Below are positions 18,596 to 25,971 of a DNA stretch of 27,889 nucleotides, in pieces. The position numbers and the translations under genes were made by a program. The number at the start of each line of letters is the position of its first letter. Within the stretch, counting starts at the first letter, position 1. The notes beneath the pieces are model-generated. The model had not been told where the DNA came from, did not search any database, and saw only the letters and a program-made list of their open reading frames with translations. The stretch spans positions 1-27,889 of the forward strand of contig CALMSE010000058.1 of assembly GCA_937872275.1 (NCBI GenBank), written 5' to 3'. Source of the DNA: an uncultured Leucobacter sp. (GTDB taxonomy: Bacteria > Actinomycetota > Actinomycetes > Actinomycetales > Microbacteriaceae).

Positions 18596-19938
18596 GCCGG
18601 CATCCCTTCGATGAGGGCGCGGTGGAAGCGCTCGCCGCGCGCGAGCTCGGAGACCGCGACCCGCTCGTCGACCCCGTGGATCGCCGCGCGCTGCTCCGCG
18701 TTCATCATCAGGGGCGCGAAGCGGTACGTCGCCGGGCAGAAGCCGTGGAAGTGGCGGGAGTCCGTCGCGGCCATGGTCACGTAGGGCACGGCGACCGCCT
18801 CGGGGTGCGAGGCCCGCACCGCACGGACGATGAGCGCGAACTGCGGCCCGGTCGAGGGCGACTCGGGACTCGCATCGTTGCCCTCCAGCACCTCGACCCG
18901 CACTCCTCGATCCCGGATCCTGCGCCGCAGCCGCTTCGCCGCCCCGTGCACGGTCTCGCCCAGCGCGAGCCGGAGGTTCACGGTCGCGCTCGCCCGGGAA
19001 GGCAGCACGTTGTCCGCAGTGCCGCCCGCGAGCCTCGTCGGCGCGATCGTCGTGCGCACGAGCGCCGCGGCCTCCCCGCCGAGGGCCGCGAAGACCCGAG
19101 CGTTCAGCCAGGGCCAGGCGGCCAGCAGCCGGTAGAGCGGGCGCCCGACGCCCCGGCTGCGGGCCGCGAGGAGGCCGAGCATGCGCGAGATCGCCCGCGG
19201 GACCCGGGCCGGGAAAGTGCCCGGCGTCAACCGGTTCACGGCGCGGGCCACGCGGCCCACCGCGGTGAGCGGGGGCGGCACGGAGGCGTGGCCGCCGTCG
19301 CCGCGCGCGCTGATCCGCACCGTCGCGATGCCCTTCTCGCCGACGCCCACCATGGCGGCGCTGCCCGTCACGAAGGGCAGCGGGGCGTCGGTGACCGCAC
19401 CGCCCTCGTCGACGACGATCCACGGCGTGATGCCGCGGCCGTGCAGCGTCTCGGCGATCTCCCGGGCCGCGTTCCCGAAGGTCTCCTCGTTGCCGCCGAA
19501 CGAGAGGTAGACGTCGCGGGCGGGGGTGAAACCCGCCGCGAGCAGATTCTCGACGGCCTCGAGCAGCACGAGCAGCGGTCCCTTGTCGTCGAGTGCCCCG
19601 CGCCCGTGCACGAAACCGCCCTCGATCCGCCCCTCGAAGGGCGGGAAGCTCCAGCCGTCGTCCGCGTCGACCGGCACGACGTCGTAGTGCGCCATGAGGA
19701 CCGCGGGATCCGCCGCCGAATCGTCGCCCCGCCACCGGAACAGCAGTCCGAGATCGGTGATCCGCTCGCGGTCCAGCCGCTCGTGCACGAGCGGGTAGAG
19801 CTCTTCGAGCAGGGAGACGAAGGCCTCGAAGGGCGCGGTGCCGCGCTCCTCGAGCTCGGCCGAGACGGTGGGCAGCTGGATCATGCGGGAGAGCCTCGAG
19901 GCTGCGCCCTCACGGGGCGTGACGACGGCGTCGGACAT
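18592..19938 (-). CDS. M20 family metallopeptidase, carboxypeptidase S / PM20D1-like
   Basis: The 448 residues have the M20 two-zinc site: H84 and D86 in LMAHYDVVPVD, bridging D117 in HGRGALDDKG, the catalytic and metal glutamates E151-E152 in GGNEETFG, D178 in VVDEGG, and a C-terminal histidine in AATDSRHFHGF. The central part (about residues 200-330) is the dimerisation domain. The TDSRHFHG and GFVHGRGALDDKG motifs are closest to yeast carboxypeptidase S and mammalian PM20D1, which cleave peptides or N-acyl amino acids. No signal peptide is seen. The start ATG at 19938 lacks a ribosome binding site and has TACGCT six bases before it. The stop overlaps the MFS start by four bases. Confidence 0.92.
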   Translation of the reverse strand: MSDAVVTPREGAASRLSRMIQLPTVSAELEERGTAPFEAFVSLLEELYPLVHERLDRERITDLGLLFRWRGDDSAADPAVLMAHYDVVPVDADDGWSFPPFEGRIEGGFVHGRGALDDKGPLLVLLEAVENLLAAGFTPARDVYLSFGGNEETFGNAAREIAETLHGRGITPWIVVDEGGAVTDAPLPFVTGSAAMVGVGEKGIATVRISARGDGGHASVPPPLTAVGRVARAVNRLTPGTFPARVPRAISRMLGLLAARSRGVGRPLYRLLAAWPWLNARVFAALGGEAAALVRTTIAPTRLAGGTADNVLPSRASATVNLRLALGETVHGAAKRLRRRIRDRGVRVEVLEGNDASPESPSTGPQFALIVRAVRASHPEAVAVPYVTMAATDSRHFHGFCPATYRFAPLMMNAEQRAAIHGVDERVAVSELARGERFHRALIEGMPA

Positions 19939-19944
19939 GGCCCC

Positions 19945-19950
19945 AGCGTA
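19945..19950 (-). promoter_or_regulatory. Probable -10 box TACGCT of the M20-MFS operon
   Basis: On the minus strand TACGCT is followed by exactly six bases and the ATG at 19938. It lies just past the hairpin that follows the universal stress gene. A -35 box would fall inside that hairpin and is not recognisable. Confidence 0.55.
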
Positions 19951-19952
19951 GT

Positions 19953-19984
19953 GGATCCGCGACCCCGTGCGGGGCCGCGGATCC
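19953..19984 (-). terminator. Strong hairpin after the universal stress protein gene
   Basis: GGATCCGCG (19953-19961) pairs with CGCGGATCC (19976-19984). One A/C mismatch is followed by an inner CCCC/GGGG pair with the tetraloop GTGC. It lies 20 bases past the usp stop. There is no U-run, as often in high-GC actinobacteria. Confidence 0.65.
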
Positions 19985-20004
19985 GATGCCGTGCGATGCT
20001 GCGA

Positions 20005-20853
20005 CTAGGCGCGCGTGACGACCGTCGTGCGCGGTAGCGACTGCAGCACGCCGTGGCTCACCGAGCCGAGCAGCAGGCGCGAGAGGCCGCCCCGGCCGCG
20101 GCTGCCCACGACGATCATGTCGGCGTCCTCGGCGGCCTGCAGCAGGGCCGAGACCGGGGGAGCCTGCACGATCTTGCGCTCGAGCACCAGATCGGGATAG
20201 CGCTCGGCGAGGCCGGCGGTGCCGATCGCGATGGCCTCTTCGGCGGCGGCGCGCTGCGAGTCGACGAGCTCCTCGCTCCACAGGTACTCGAGGCCCGGGG
20301 TGAGCGGCGGCATCCAGGCGTAGACCGCGATGAGCGGGACGCCCCGGAACGAGGCCTCCTCGGCGGCGAAGGCGATCGCCTTGCGCGCGGACTCGGACCC
20401 GTCGATGCCGACGACCACGCCCGGACGCGGCGTGCCCGGCACCACGAACGGCACCACGGCGACGGGGCAGTGCGCCACGGCCGCGATCTTCACCGCGCGG
20501 GTGCCGAAGAAGGAGCCCGCCATCTTGCTGCCGGAGTGCGCGCCGAGGATCACGAGGTCGGCGTGCTTCGACGCCTGCTCCACCTCGGCGATCGGGTGTC
20601 CGACGAGCGCGGTGCCGGTGATGACCCCGGTGAACCCGGCGGCCTTGGCGTACTCGATCTCGAGGGCGAGCATCTGCTCGGAGGCCTCCTGCGCCTCGGA
20701 GAGGAATGCGACGCTCTCGGAGAGGAACGAGTCGTCGGCGACGTAGAGCAGCTCGACGTGCGCGCCGCTCTGCGCGGCCCGGGCGAGGCCCCAGTCGAGG
20801 GCGACGCGGCTCTGCTCGGAGCCGTCGACTCCGATGATGTACTTCTCAGCCAT
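20005..20853 (-). CDS. Universal stress protein, tandem-domain type
   Basis: The 282-residue protein consists of two UspA domains in a row. The first starts at residue 1 (YIIGVDGSEQS, later LGAHSGSKMAGSFFGTRA) and the second at about residue 150 (GVVVGIDGSES, later VVGSRGRGGLSRLLLGSVSHGVL). The last is the complete ATP-binding G-x2-G-x9-G-S motif; the first-domain version is looser. Such proteins bind ATP and accumulate in starvation or energy stress, but no enzymatic activity is established. ATG 20853 has GAAAGG seven bases upstream. It lies 44 bases after the gapB-like gene on the same strand with no clear promoter or terminator between, so the two may be co-transcribed. A strong hairpin follows. 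Confidence 0.93.
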   Translation of the reverse strand: MAEKYIIGVDGSEQSRVALDWGLARAAQSGAHVELLYVADDSFLSESVAFLSEAQEASEQMLALEIEYAKAAGFTGVITGTALVGHPIAEVEQASKHADLVILGAHSGSKMAGSFFGTRAVKIAAVAHCPVAVVPFVVPGTPRPGVVVGIDGSESARKAIAFAAEEASFRGVPLIAVYAWMPPLTPGLEYLWSEELVDSQRAAAEEAIAIGTAGLAERYPDLVLERKIVQAPPVSALLQAAEDADMIVVGSRGRGGLSRLLLGSVSHGVLQSLPRTTVVTRA

Positions 20854-20897
20854 TGACGGGCCTTTCTCTCGATGCGGTGCTGGTCCGTGCCGCGGGC

Positions 20898-22337
20898 TCA
20901 GCCCTGGAGCGCGGGGAGGTGCGCGGGGTGGTTGCCGGCGAGCTGCTCGATGATGCGCACCACCTGGCAGCTGTAGCCGTACTCGTTGTCGTACCAGACG
21001 TAGATCACGGCGCTGTCGCCGGTCGCGATCGTGGCGAGGCCGTCGACGATGCCCGCGCGGTTCGAGCCGACGAAGTCGGTCGAGACGATCTCGGGCGACT
21101 CGACGTAGTCGATCTGCGTGCGCAGCGCGCCGGTGAGCGCCACCTGCTCCATCAGCCCGTTGATCTCGTCGACCGAGACCTCGCGCTCGAACTGCAGGTT
21201 CAGCACCGCCATCGACACGTCGGGGGTGGGCACGCGGATCGCGTTGCCGGTGAGCTTGCCCTCGAACTCGGGCAGCGCCTTCGCCACCGCCTTCGCGGCG
21301 CCGGTCTCGGTGAGCACCATGTTCAGCGCCGCCGAGCGGCCGCGGCGGTCGCCCTTGTGGAAGTTGTCGATGAGGTTCTGGTCGTTCGTGTACGCGTGCA
21401 CGGTCTCGACGTGGCCGCGCTTCACGCCGAACTCGTCGTTCAGCACCTTGAGCACGGGGGTGATCGCGTTCGTGGTGCAGGAGGCGGCCGAGAGGATCTT
21501 CTGCTCGTCGGTGATCCGGTCGCTGTTGACGCCGTAGACGACGTTCAGCATGTCGCCCTTGCCCGGCGCCGTGAGCAGCACGCGGGCGATGCCCCGGTTC
21601 TGCAGGTGCTGGCCGAGGCCCTCGGCGTCGCGCCACTTGCCGGTGTTGTCGACGAGGATCGCGTTCTCGATGCCGTACCGCGTGTAGTCGACGCTGGCCG
21701 GGTCGTTCGAGTAGATCACCTGGATGCGCACGCCGTTGGCGATGATCGCGTCCTCGTCCTCGAGCACCTTGATGATGCCGTTGAAGGGGCCGTGCACCGA
21801 GTCGCGGCGCAGCAGGTTGGCGCGCTTGACCAGGTCGTTCTCGGCGCCCTTGCGCACGACGATCGCGCGCAGGTTCAGACCGTTGCCGCTGCCCGAGTGC
21901 TCGATGATGATGCGGGCGAGGAGACGGCCGATGCGGCCGAAGCCGTAGAGCACGACGTCGGTGCCGGCGCTCTGCCGACCGTCGAGCACGGGGGCCAGCT
22001 GCTCGCGCAAGTAGGACTCGAGGTCGTCCGTGCCCGAGGCGCGGAAGCCGTTGGCGAGGCCCGCGAGGTCGACCGAGACGGGGCCCGGCTGGATCGCCGC
22101 CAGCGACTCGATCACGGCCGAGGTCTCGGCGAGCGAGAGCTCCACCTCGTCGATCTTGCGGGCGTAGCTGTGCGCGCGGATGATGTCGATGGCGGATCGG
22201 CCCACCAGCGAGCGCCCGTGCACCGACATGACGACGTCGTGCTCCCGGTAGAGCTGCCCGATCAGCGGGATCATCCGCTCCGCGAGTTCCTGCTTGGCGT
22301 TCCAGGCCTCCAGTTGAGCTTCAGCGCGCTGATTCAT
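20898..22337 (-). CDS. Glyceraldehyde-3-phosphate dehydrogenase, long GapB-like form
   Basis: GAPDH interconverts glyceraldehyde-3-phosphate and 1,3-bisphosphoglycerate. This 479-residue form has an extra N-terminal region of about 125 residues, then the Rossmann motif GFGRIGR (132-138), catalytic C287 in SAASCTTN, the DSVHGPF stretch, HAYTNDQNLID and the C-terminal WYDNEYGYS. The length matches the second GAPDH of Corynebacterium glutamicum (about 480 residues), which works in gluconeogenesis. The usual strand-2 aspartate that selects NAD is replaced by a basic VVRKGAEND region, so NADP use is possible; that is inference. ATG 22337 is chosen because the protein begins MNQRAEAQLEAWN. AAAGGG is 12 bases upstream, rather far; an extension to 22379 is open. 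A GATACT at 22408-22413 could be the -10 box. Confidence 0.92.
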   Translation of the reverse strand: MNQRAEAQLEAWNAKQELAERMIPLIGQLYREHDVVMSVHGRSLVGRSAIDIIRAHSYARKIDEVELSLAETSAVIESLAAIQPGPVSVDLAGLANGFRASGTDDLESYLREQLAPVLDGRQSAGTDVVLYGFGRIGRLLARIIIEHSGSGNGLNLRAIVVRKGAENDLVKRANLLRRDSVHGPFNGIIKVLEDEDAIIANGVRIQVIYSNDPASVDYTRYGIENAILVDNTGKWRDAEGLGQHLQNRGIARVLLTAPGKGDMLNVVYGVNSDRITDEQKILSAASCTTNAITPVLKVLNDEFGVKRGHVETVHAYTNDQNLIDNFHKGDRRGRSAALNMVLTETGAAKAVAKALPEFEGKLTGNAIRVPTPDVSMAVLNLQFEREVSVDEINGLMEQVALTGALRTQIDYVESPEIVSTDFVGSNRAGIVDGLATIATGDSAVIYVWYDNEYGYSCQVVRIIEQLAGNHPAHLPALQG

Positions 22338-22484
22338 GTGGGGGTCGGTCCCTTTCTGCTTCCGAGAGTCGCGGCTCACCGCCGCCGCCGTCTGGGCGTC
22401 TCCTTCCAGTATCCCATGCGCATCGGGCTTCGTCGGGCCGACGCCGAGAGTCGCATCCGATGCTCAGGCGGGCCCGATTCTCGA

Positions 22485-22490
22485 TAGCCT
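22485..22490 (+). promoter_or_regulatory. Probable -10 box TAGCCT of the Nif3-like gene
   Basis: TAGCCT is followed by exactly six bases and the ATG at 22497, with no ribosome binding site. The divergent gapB-like promoter should lie in the same 159-base gap. Confidence 0.6.
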
Positions 22491-22496
22491 CGAGCC

Positions 22497-23369
22497 ATGA
22501 GCGATTGGAAGCTGAGGGATCTGCGCCGGGTCTGCGAAGAGCTGTGGCCCGAGGGCGCCGCCGAGAGCTGGGACCGGGTCGGCCTCGTCACCGGGCGCGA
22601 CGACGCACCGCTCCGGCGCGTGCTGCTCGCGGTCGACGCCGTGCGCGACACGGTCGACGAGGCGCTCGAGTGGGGCGCCGACGCGCTGCTCTCGCACCAC
22701 CCGCTGCTGCTGCGCGGCGTGCACACGCTGGCCGAGGACACGGCGAAGGGTGCGCTCGTCGCCTCGCTGATCCGCGGCGGCTGCGCGCTCCTCGCCGCCC
22801 ACACGAACGCCGACGCCCCCGAGGGCGGCGTGAGCGATGTGCTGGCGTCCCGCCTGGGACTCGTCGGATCCGCGCCGATCGTGCCGGGGCCCGACCCGTA
22901 CTCCGGCATCGGCCGGGTCGGGCGTCTCGAGCGGCCCGAGCCGCTCGTCGCCTTCGCCTCGCGGGTCGCAGGCATCCTGCCCCCGACCGTGAGCGGAGTG
23001 CGGGTCGCGGGCGATCCGGACCGCCTCGTCTCCCGCGTGGCGCTGTGCGGCGGCGCGGGGGACAGCCTGCTCGACCACCCGGCCGTGCGCGGGGCCGACG
23101 CCTATGTTACGAGCGATCTGCGGCACCACCCGGCGCAGGAGTCGCTCGAGCTGTCGCTCGCCGCGGGCGGGCCCGCGCTGCTCGACGTGGCCCACTGGGC
23201 CGCCGAATCGCTGTGGCTCGACGGGGCGGCGGAGCGCCTGAGCGCCGCGCTGCCCGGCGTCGAGTTCCGCGTCAGCCGGCGGTGCACCGATCCCTGGGGC
23301 TTCGCCGTCGGCGCGGTCGGCGGCGCCACCGGCGCCGATGCGAGCGCGGGCGCCCCGGGCGCGGAGTAG
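22497..23369 (+). CDS. Nif3-like dinuclear metal centre protein
   Basis: A 290-residue member of the Nif3 / GTP cyclohydrolase 1 type 2 family, hexameric proteins with a two-metal centre. The ligands are visible: H67-H68 in LLSHHPLLL, H102 and D106 in AAHTNADAP, and H233 and E237 in DVAHWAAES; D47 in AVDAV is also conserved. The fold is two Nif3 halves (about 1-125 and 130-260), without the inserted domain found in some longer members. The C-terminal 25 residues are a Gly/Ala-rich tail. The reaction is not settled for the family. It has a probable leaderless start, and its TAG stop is part of the promoter of the next gene. In many actinobacteria these two genes are neighbours, so a linked role is plausible. 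Confidence 0.93.
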   Translation: MSDWKLRDLRRVCEELWPEGAAESWDRVGLVTGRDDAPLRRVLLAVDAVRDTVDEALEWGADALLSHHPLLLRGVHTLAEDTAKGALVASLIRGGCALLAAHTNADAPEGGVSDVLASRLGLVGSAPIVPGPDPYSGIGRVGRLERPEPLVAFASRVAGILPPTVSGVRVAGDPDRLVSRVALCGGAGDSLLDHPAVRGADAYVTSDLRHHPAQESLELSLAAGGPALLDVAHWAAESLWLDGAAERLSAALPGVEFRVSRRCTDPWGFAVGAVGGATGADASAGAPGAE

Positions 23370-23372
23370 GGT
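23367..23372 (+). promoter_or_regulatory. Probable -10 box TAGGGT overlapping the Nif3-like stop codon
   Basis: The stop TAG plus GGT forms TAGGGT, followed by exactly six bases (GGAGCC) and the ATG at 23379. The GGAG within the spacer is too close to the ATG to be a good ribosome binding site. Confidence 0.55.
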
Positions 23373-23378
23373 GGAGCC

Positions 23379-24107
23379 ATGAAGGCCAGCCCACGCCAGC
23401 AGCAGCTGCTGCTCGACCTGCAGGATCTCGACAACGCGCAGGCGCGGGCGCGCAGGCGGCGCTCCCAGCTCCCCGAGCGGGCCGAGCTCGCAGGCCTGCA
23501 GGGCGAGCACGCCGCCGCCAAGGAGGCGTTCATGGAGGCGCAGCGCGAGCTCGATGCGCAGAGCGCCGACATCGCCCGGCTGGAGAGCGACGTCGAGACC
23601 GTGCGGCAGCGACGCGCGCGCGACGAGCAGCTGCTCGCGGCGAGCACCTCGCCCAAGGAGGCGCAGGCGCTGCAGGGCGAGCTCGAGACCCTCGCGCGGC
23701 GGCAGACCGAGCTCGAGGACCGCGAGCTCGAGCTCATGGAGGCCAACGAGGAGACGCGGGTCGGCTTCGACGCGGCCGCGGCCGCGCTCGCGGGCGTCGA
23801 CGCGCGCAGAGCCGAGCTCGAGGCGGCGATCGCGCAGGCCGAACGGGGCGTCGACGCGGAGCTGGCCGGACTCGCCGAGCAGCGCGCGGGGCTCGCCGCC
23901 GAGCTGCAGCGCGATCTGCTCGATCTCTACGAGCAGCTGCGAGGCCGCATCGGCGTGGGTGCGGCCCGGCTGCGCGGCAACGTCTCGGAGGCGAGCAACA
24001 TGGCGCTCGCTCCCGCGGAGCTCAGCGACATCCGCGCCACGGCGCCCGACGAGATCGTGTTCTGCCCGGGGACGGGGGCGATCCTCGTCCGCGATTTCGC
24101 GGAATAG
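23379..24107 (+). CDS. Coiled-coil zinc-ribbon family protein with degenerate zinc site
   Basis: The 242 residues belong to the actinobacterial family with a long helical hairpin and a C-terminal C4 zinc ribbon (zf-RING_7). Residues about 8-190 are charged heptad-like coiled coil (LLLDLQDLDNAQARARRRR, then ELETLARRQTELEDRELELME). The tail LYEQLRGRIGVGAARLRG...IRATAPDEIVFCPGTGAILVR aligns with the ribbon, but where the family has two Cys-x2-Cys pairs this protein has Ser203-x2-Ser206 and C229-x2-Thr232. Only one cysteine remains, so zinc binding is unlikely. Family members are thought to act as scaffolds or regulators; the exact role is open. It follows the Nif3-like gene nine bases downstream, and TAGGGT six bases before the ATG suggests a leaderless start. 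Confidence 0.88.
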   Translation: MKASPRQQQLLLDLQDLDNAQARARRRRSQLPERAELAGLQGEHAAAKEAFMEAQRELDAQSADIARLESDVETVRQRRARDEQLLAASTSPKEAQALQGELETLARRQTELEDRELELMEANEETRVGFDAAAAALAGVDARRAELEAAIAQAERGVDAELAGLAEQRAGLAAELQRDLLDLYEQLRGRIGVGAARLRGNVSEASNMALAPAELSDIRATAPDEIVFCPGTGAILVRDFAE

Positions 24108-24129
24108 GGCTTCCTCTCCCGCTGACCCC

Positions 24130-24151
24130 GGGGTGTCCTCCGAGACACCCC
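24130..24151. terminator. Hairpin after the zinc-ribbon-family gene
   Basis: GGGGTGTC (24130-24137) and GACACCCC (24144-24151) form a perfect 8-bp stem with a six-base loop, 23 bases past the stop. CGTTTCGCC follows on the plus strand. It can serve the plus-strand gene and also lies in the path of rnpB read-through. Confidence 0.65.
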
Positions 24152-24166
24152 CGTTTCGCCAGCATG

Positions 24167-24186
24167 CACCCCGCAGTCTCGGGGTG
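24167..24186. terminator. Second hairpin between the convergent genes
   Basis: CACCCCG (24167-24173) pairs with CGGGGTG (24180-24186) around a six-base loop. With the hairpin at 24130-24151 it separates the plus-strand gene from rnpB on the minus strand. Nothing else recognisable lies in 24187-24316. Confidence 0.45.
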
Positions 24187-24316
24187 GGCTCCTCCGGTCC
24201 GGGACTCGAATCGTCGCCCAACTCGGAGATCGGTGACCGGGTGCGAGGTTCGGGCCGCTCCTCCGCTCCGAACTGCGGGGAACCACGACCGGCATCGCCC
24301 GGGGAGAAGCCAAGGG

Positions 24317-24700
24317 GAATGGGCCGGCCGTACGCCGGGTTCTGTCCCGCTCCGCCGAAGCATCGCGGTGACGGTCATCTCTCTCGGCCCGCCGTTGCCG
24401 ACGGGCTCTAGCGGCCTACCCGAAGACTCGGCGAGCAGCGTCATCGTCTTCTGTCTGGCCTTGCTGCGAACGAGGTTTGCCTAGCCGCCCGTGTCGCCAC
24501 GAACGCTGGTGGTCTCTTACACCACCCTTTCACCCGGACCGTCCCGGCTGAGCCGGGAGGGCTGGTCTGCTCTCTGTTGCACTTTCTCGCGGGTTGCCCC
24601 GGGTGGGTGTTACCCACCATTCTGCTCTGTGCAGCCCGGACGTTCCTCGGCACGACCGCCGCAAGCGGCGACGCGACGCGACCGTCTCACCGACCCATTC
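24317..24700 (-). ncRNA. rnpB: RNase P RNA, bacterial type A
   Basis: The catalytic RNA that removes the 5' leader from precursor tRNAs. On the minus strand the conserved 5' core GAGGAACGTCCGGGC (24634-24648) is followed by the CACAGAGCAG segment. AGCAAGGCCAGACAGA is in the middle, GAGAGAGATGACCGTC (24370-24385) follows, and the 3' core ACAGAACCCGGCGTA (24331-24345) ends the molecule. The ends were set by the P1 helix: GAATGGGTCGG at the 5' end (from 24700) pairs with CCGGCCCATTC at the 3' end (to 24317). The length of about 384 nucleotides is normal for actinobacteria. The exact ends may differ by a few bases. It lies only 11 bases after the map stop, on the same strand. Confidence 0.95.
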
Positions 24701-24708
24701 CGAGAACG

Positions 24709-24737
24709 ATCCTACTCCGAGAGCGTCAGTATCTCCA
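24709..24737 (-). promoter_or_regulatory. Probable rnpB promoter inside the 3' end of map
   Basis: On the minus strand TAGGAT (24714-24709) is followed by eight bases and the predicted first base of rnpB. Its TAG is the map stop codon. TGGAGA (24737-24732), 17 bases upstream, matches four of six -35 positions (TTGACA). Confidence 0.55.
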
Positions 24738-25581
24738 CGCCCGACTCGCGCACCGCGATCGTGTGCTCGAACTGCGCCGTCAGGCTGCGATCCTTCGTGA
24801 CCGCGGTCCAGCCGTCGCCCCACATGTCCCATTCGTGGGTGCCGAGGGTCAGCATCGGCTCGATCGTGAAGACCATGCCCGGCACGATGAGGTCGTCGAA
24901 GCGCGGCGCCGAGTCGTAGTGCGGGATGATGAGCCCGGTGTGGAACGAGGACCCCACGCCGTGGCCGGTGAAGTCGCGCACGACGCCGTAGCCGAAGCGC
25001 TTCGCGTAGGTCTCGATGACCCGCCCGATCACGTTCACCCGCCGGCCGGGCGCGACGGCCTTGATGCCGCGTCCGAGCGCCTCCTCCGTGCGCTGGAGCA
25101 GCAGATCCGCCTCCTCCGACACCTCGCCGACGCGGAAGGTGCGGTTCGTGTCGCCGTGGTATCCGTCGCGGTACGCCGTGATGTCGACGTTCACGATGTC
25201 GCCCTCGCGCAGCACCGTGTCGTCCGGGATGCCGTGGCAGATGACCTCGTTCACCGAGGTGCAGCACGATTTCGGGTAGCCGCGGTACCCGAGCGTCGAG
25301 GGGTAGGCCCCGTGCGAGACCACGAACTCGTGCGCGATGCGGTCGAGTTCGTCGGTCGTCACGCCCGGCCGCACGGCCTCGCCGACGGCGTCGAGCGCCC
25401 GCGAGGCGATCCTCCCCGCCGCGCGGATCAGCCCGATCTCGTCCTCGGAGTAGGTGTTGTCCCCGTCGTAGGGCGGGGGCGCCTCCAGCCCGACGTAGGG
25501 CGGACGGGTGATGTCGGCGGGAACCCGCCGCGAGGGCGAGAGCGCGCCGGGAATGATTCGGCCGTGGGCGTCGAAGGGCAT
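24712..25581 (-). CDS. map: Methionine aminopeptidase, type I
   Basis: Removes the initiator methionine from new proteins. The 289-residue enzyme has the pita-bread fold with all metal ligands: D133 (VNVDITAY), D144 (YHGDTNRTF), H207 (FTGHGVGS), E241 (FTIEPML) and E272 (QFEHTIAV). H116 in VICHGIP is the substrate-binding histidine. The N-terminal 45 residues include [15 protein letters not shown], a proline-rich extension like that of actinobacterial MetAP1c (M. tuberculosis MapB type). ATG 25581 has no ribosome binding site; TAGAAT lies exactly six bases before it, so a leaderless transcript is likely. Two proteins encoded in this window, the Ntn hydrolase and the SRAP protein, need this activity to expose Cys2. 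Confidence 0.96.
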   Translation of the reverse strand: MPFDAHGRIIPGALSPSRRVPADITRPPYVGLEAPPPYDGDNTYSEDEIGLIRAAGRIASRALDAVGEAVRPGVTTDELDRIAHEFVVSHGAYPSTLGYRGYPKSCCTSVNEVICHGIPDDTVLREGDIVNVDITAYRDGYHGDTNRTFRVGEVSEEADLLLQRTEEALGRGIKAVAPGRRVNVIGRVIETYAKRFGYGVVRDFTGHGVGSSFHTGLIIPHYDSAPRFDDLIVPGMVFTIEPMLTLGTHEWDMWGDGWTAVTKDRSLTAQFEHTIAVRESGVEILTLSE

Positions 25582-25587
25582 AGGCTC

Positions 25588-25593
25588 ATTCTA
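25588..25593 (-). promoter_or_regulatory. Probable -10 box TAGAAT of map, leaderless type
   Basis: On the minus strand TAGAAT is followed by exactly six bases and the ATG of map. The same hexamer and spacing precede ligA. Confidence 0.65.
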
Positions 25594-25679
25594 GGGAGTG
25601 CGGACCGGCCGGGCCGGTTCCGGCTCCGGCCGCTTCGGCGGGGTTCGCAGGTGGAATCCGACAAGACGGGAGAGCGATC

Positions 25680-25883
25680 GTGAGCAAGAAGGACTGGGGT
25701 ATCGACGATCCGGCCGAGACCTACTGGTACAACACCAAGACGGGCGAGGTCGAGGAGGGCCCGCAGTCCCTCGCGGTGGATCGCCTCGGTCCCTTCGCCA
25801 CCCGCGAGGAGGCCGCCCGGGCTCCCGAGGTCGTCGCCGAGCGCGCCCGCAAGTGGGCCGAGGAGGACGCGGCGGAGGACTGA
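25680..25883 (+). CDS. Small SPOR-like domain protein
   Basis: A 67-residue acidic protein that starts with GTG (GGGAG at 25668-25672, seven bases upstream). The pattern WYNTKTGEVEEGPQS...RLGPFATREEAARA...RKWAEED resembles the short proteins annotated as SPOR-domain in Microbacteriaceae and relatives: a strand with aromatic residues, a GPF turn and a final helix with charged ends. SPOR domains bind denuded peptidoglycan, but this protein has neither signal peptide nor membrane segment, so that function is doubtful and it is probably cytoplasmic. It lies between map (divergent) and the glutamine synthetase gene. Codon usage is like the neighbours. The role is unknown. Confidence 0.75.
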   Translation: MSKKDWGIDDPAETYWYNTKTGEVEEGPQSLAVDRLGPFATREEAARAPEVVAERARKWAEEDAAED

Positions 25884-25925
25884 GATTCTCCGCCTTCCCG
25901 CAGCCCATCGACCGGCGCCTGCCGA

Positions 25926-25931
25926 TAGTCT
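25926..25931 (+). promoter_or_regulatory. Probable -10 box of the glutamine synthetase gene (TAGTCT)
   Basis: TAGTCT lies 40 bases before the GTG start, and AGGGAG at 25961-25966 gives the ribosome binding site. No clear -35 box is seen. Confidence 0.45.
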
Positions 25932-25971
25932 GAAGCCCTGATGAACCCCTGATCCGACGAAGGGAGCCGGC

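Noticed and set aside
24182..24262. tRNA-like fragment (minus strand, with ATTCGAGTCC resembling a T-loop)
   Set aside because: No acceptor stem closes at the right distance and no D-arm or anticodon arm can be drawn; probably chance similarity next to rnpB.
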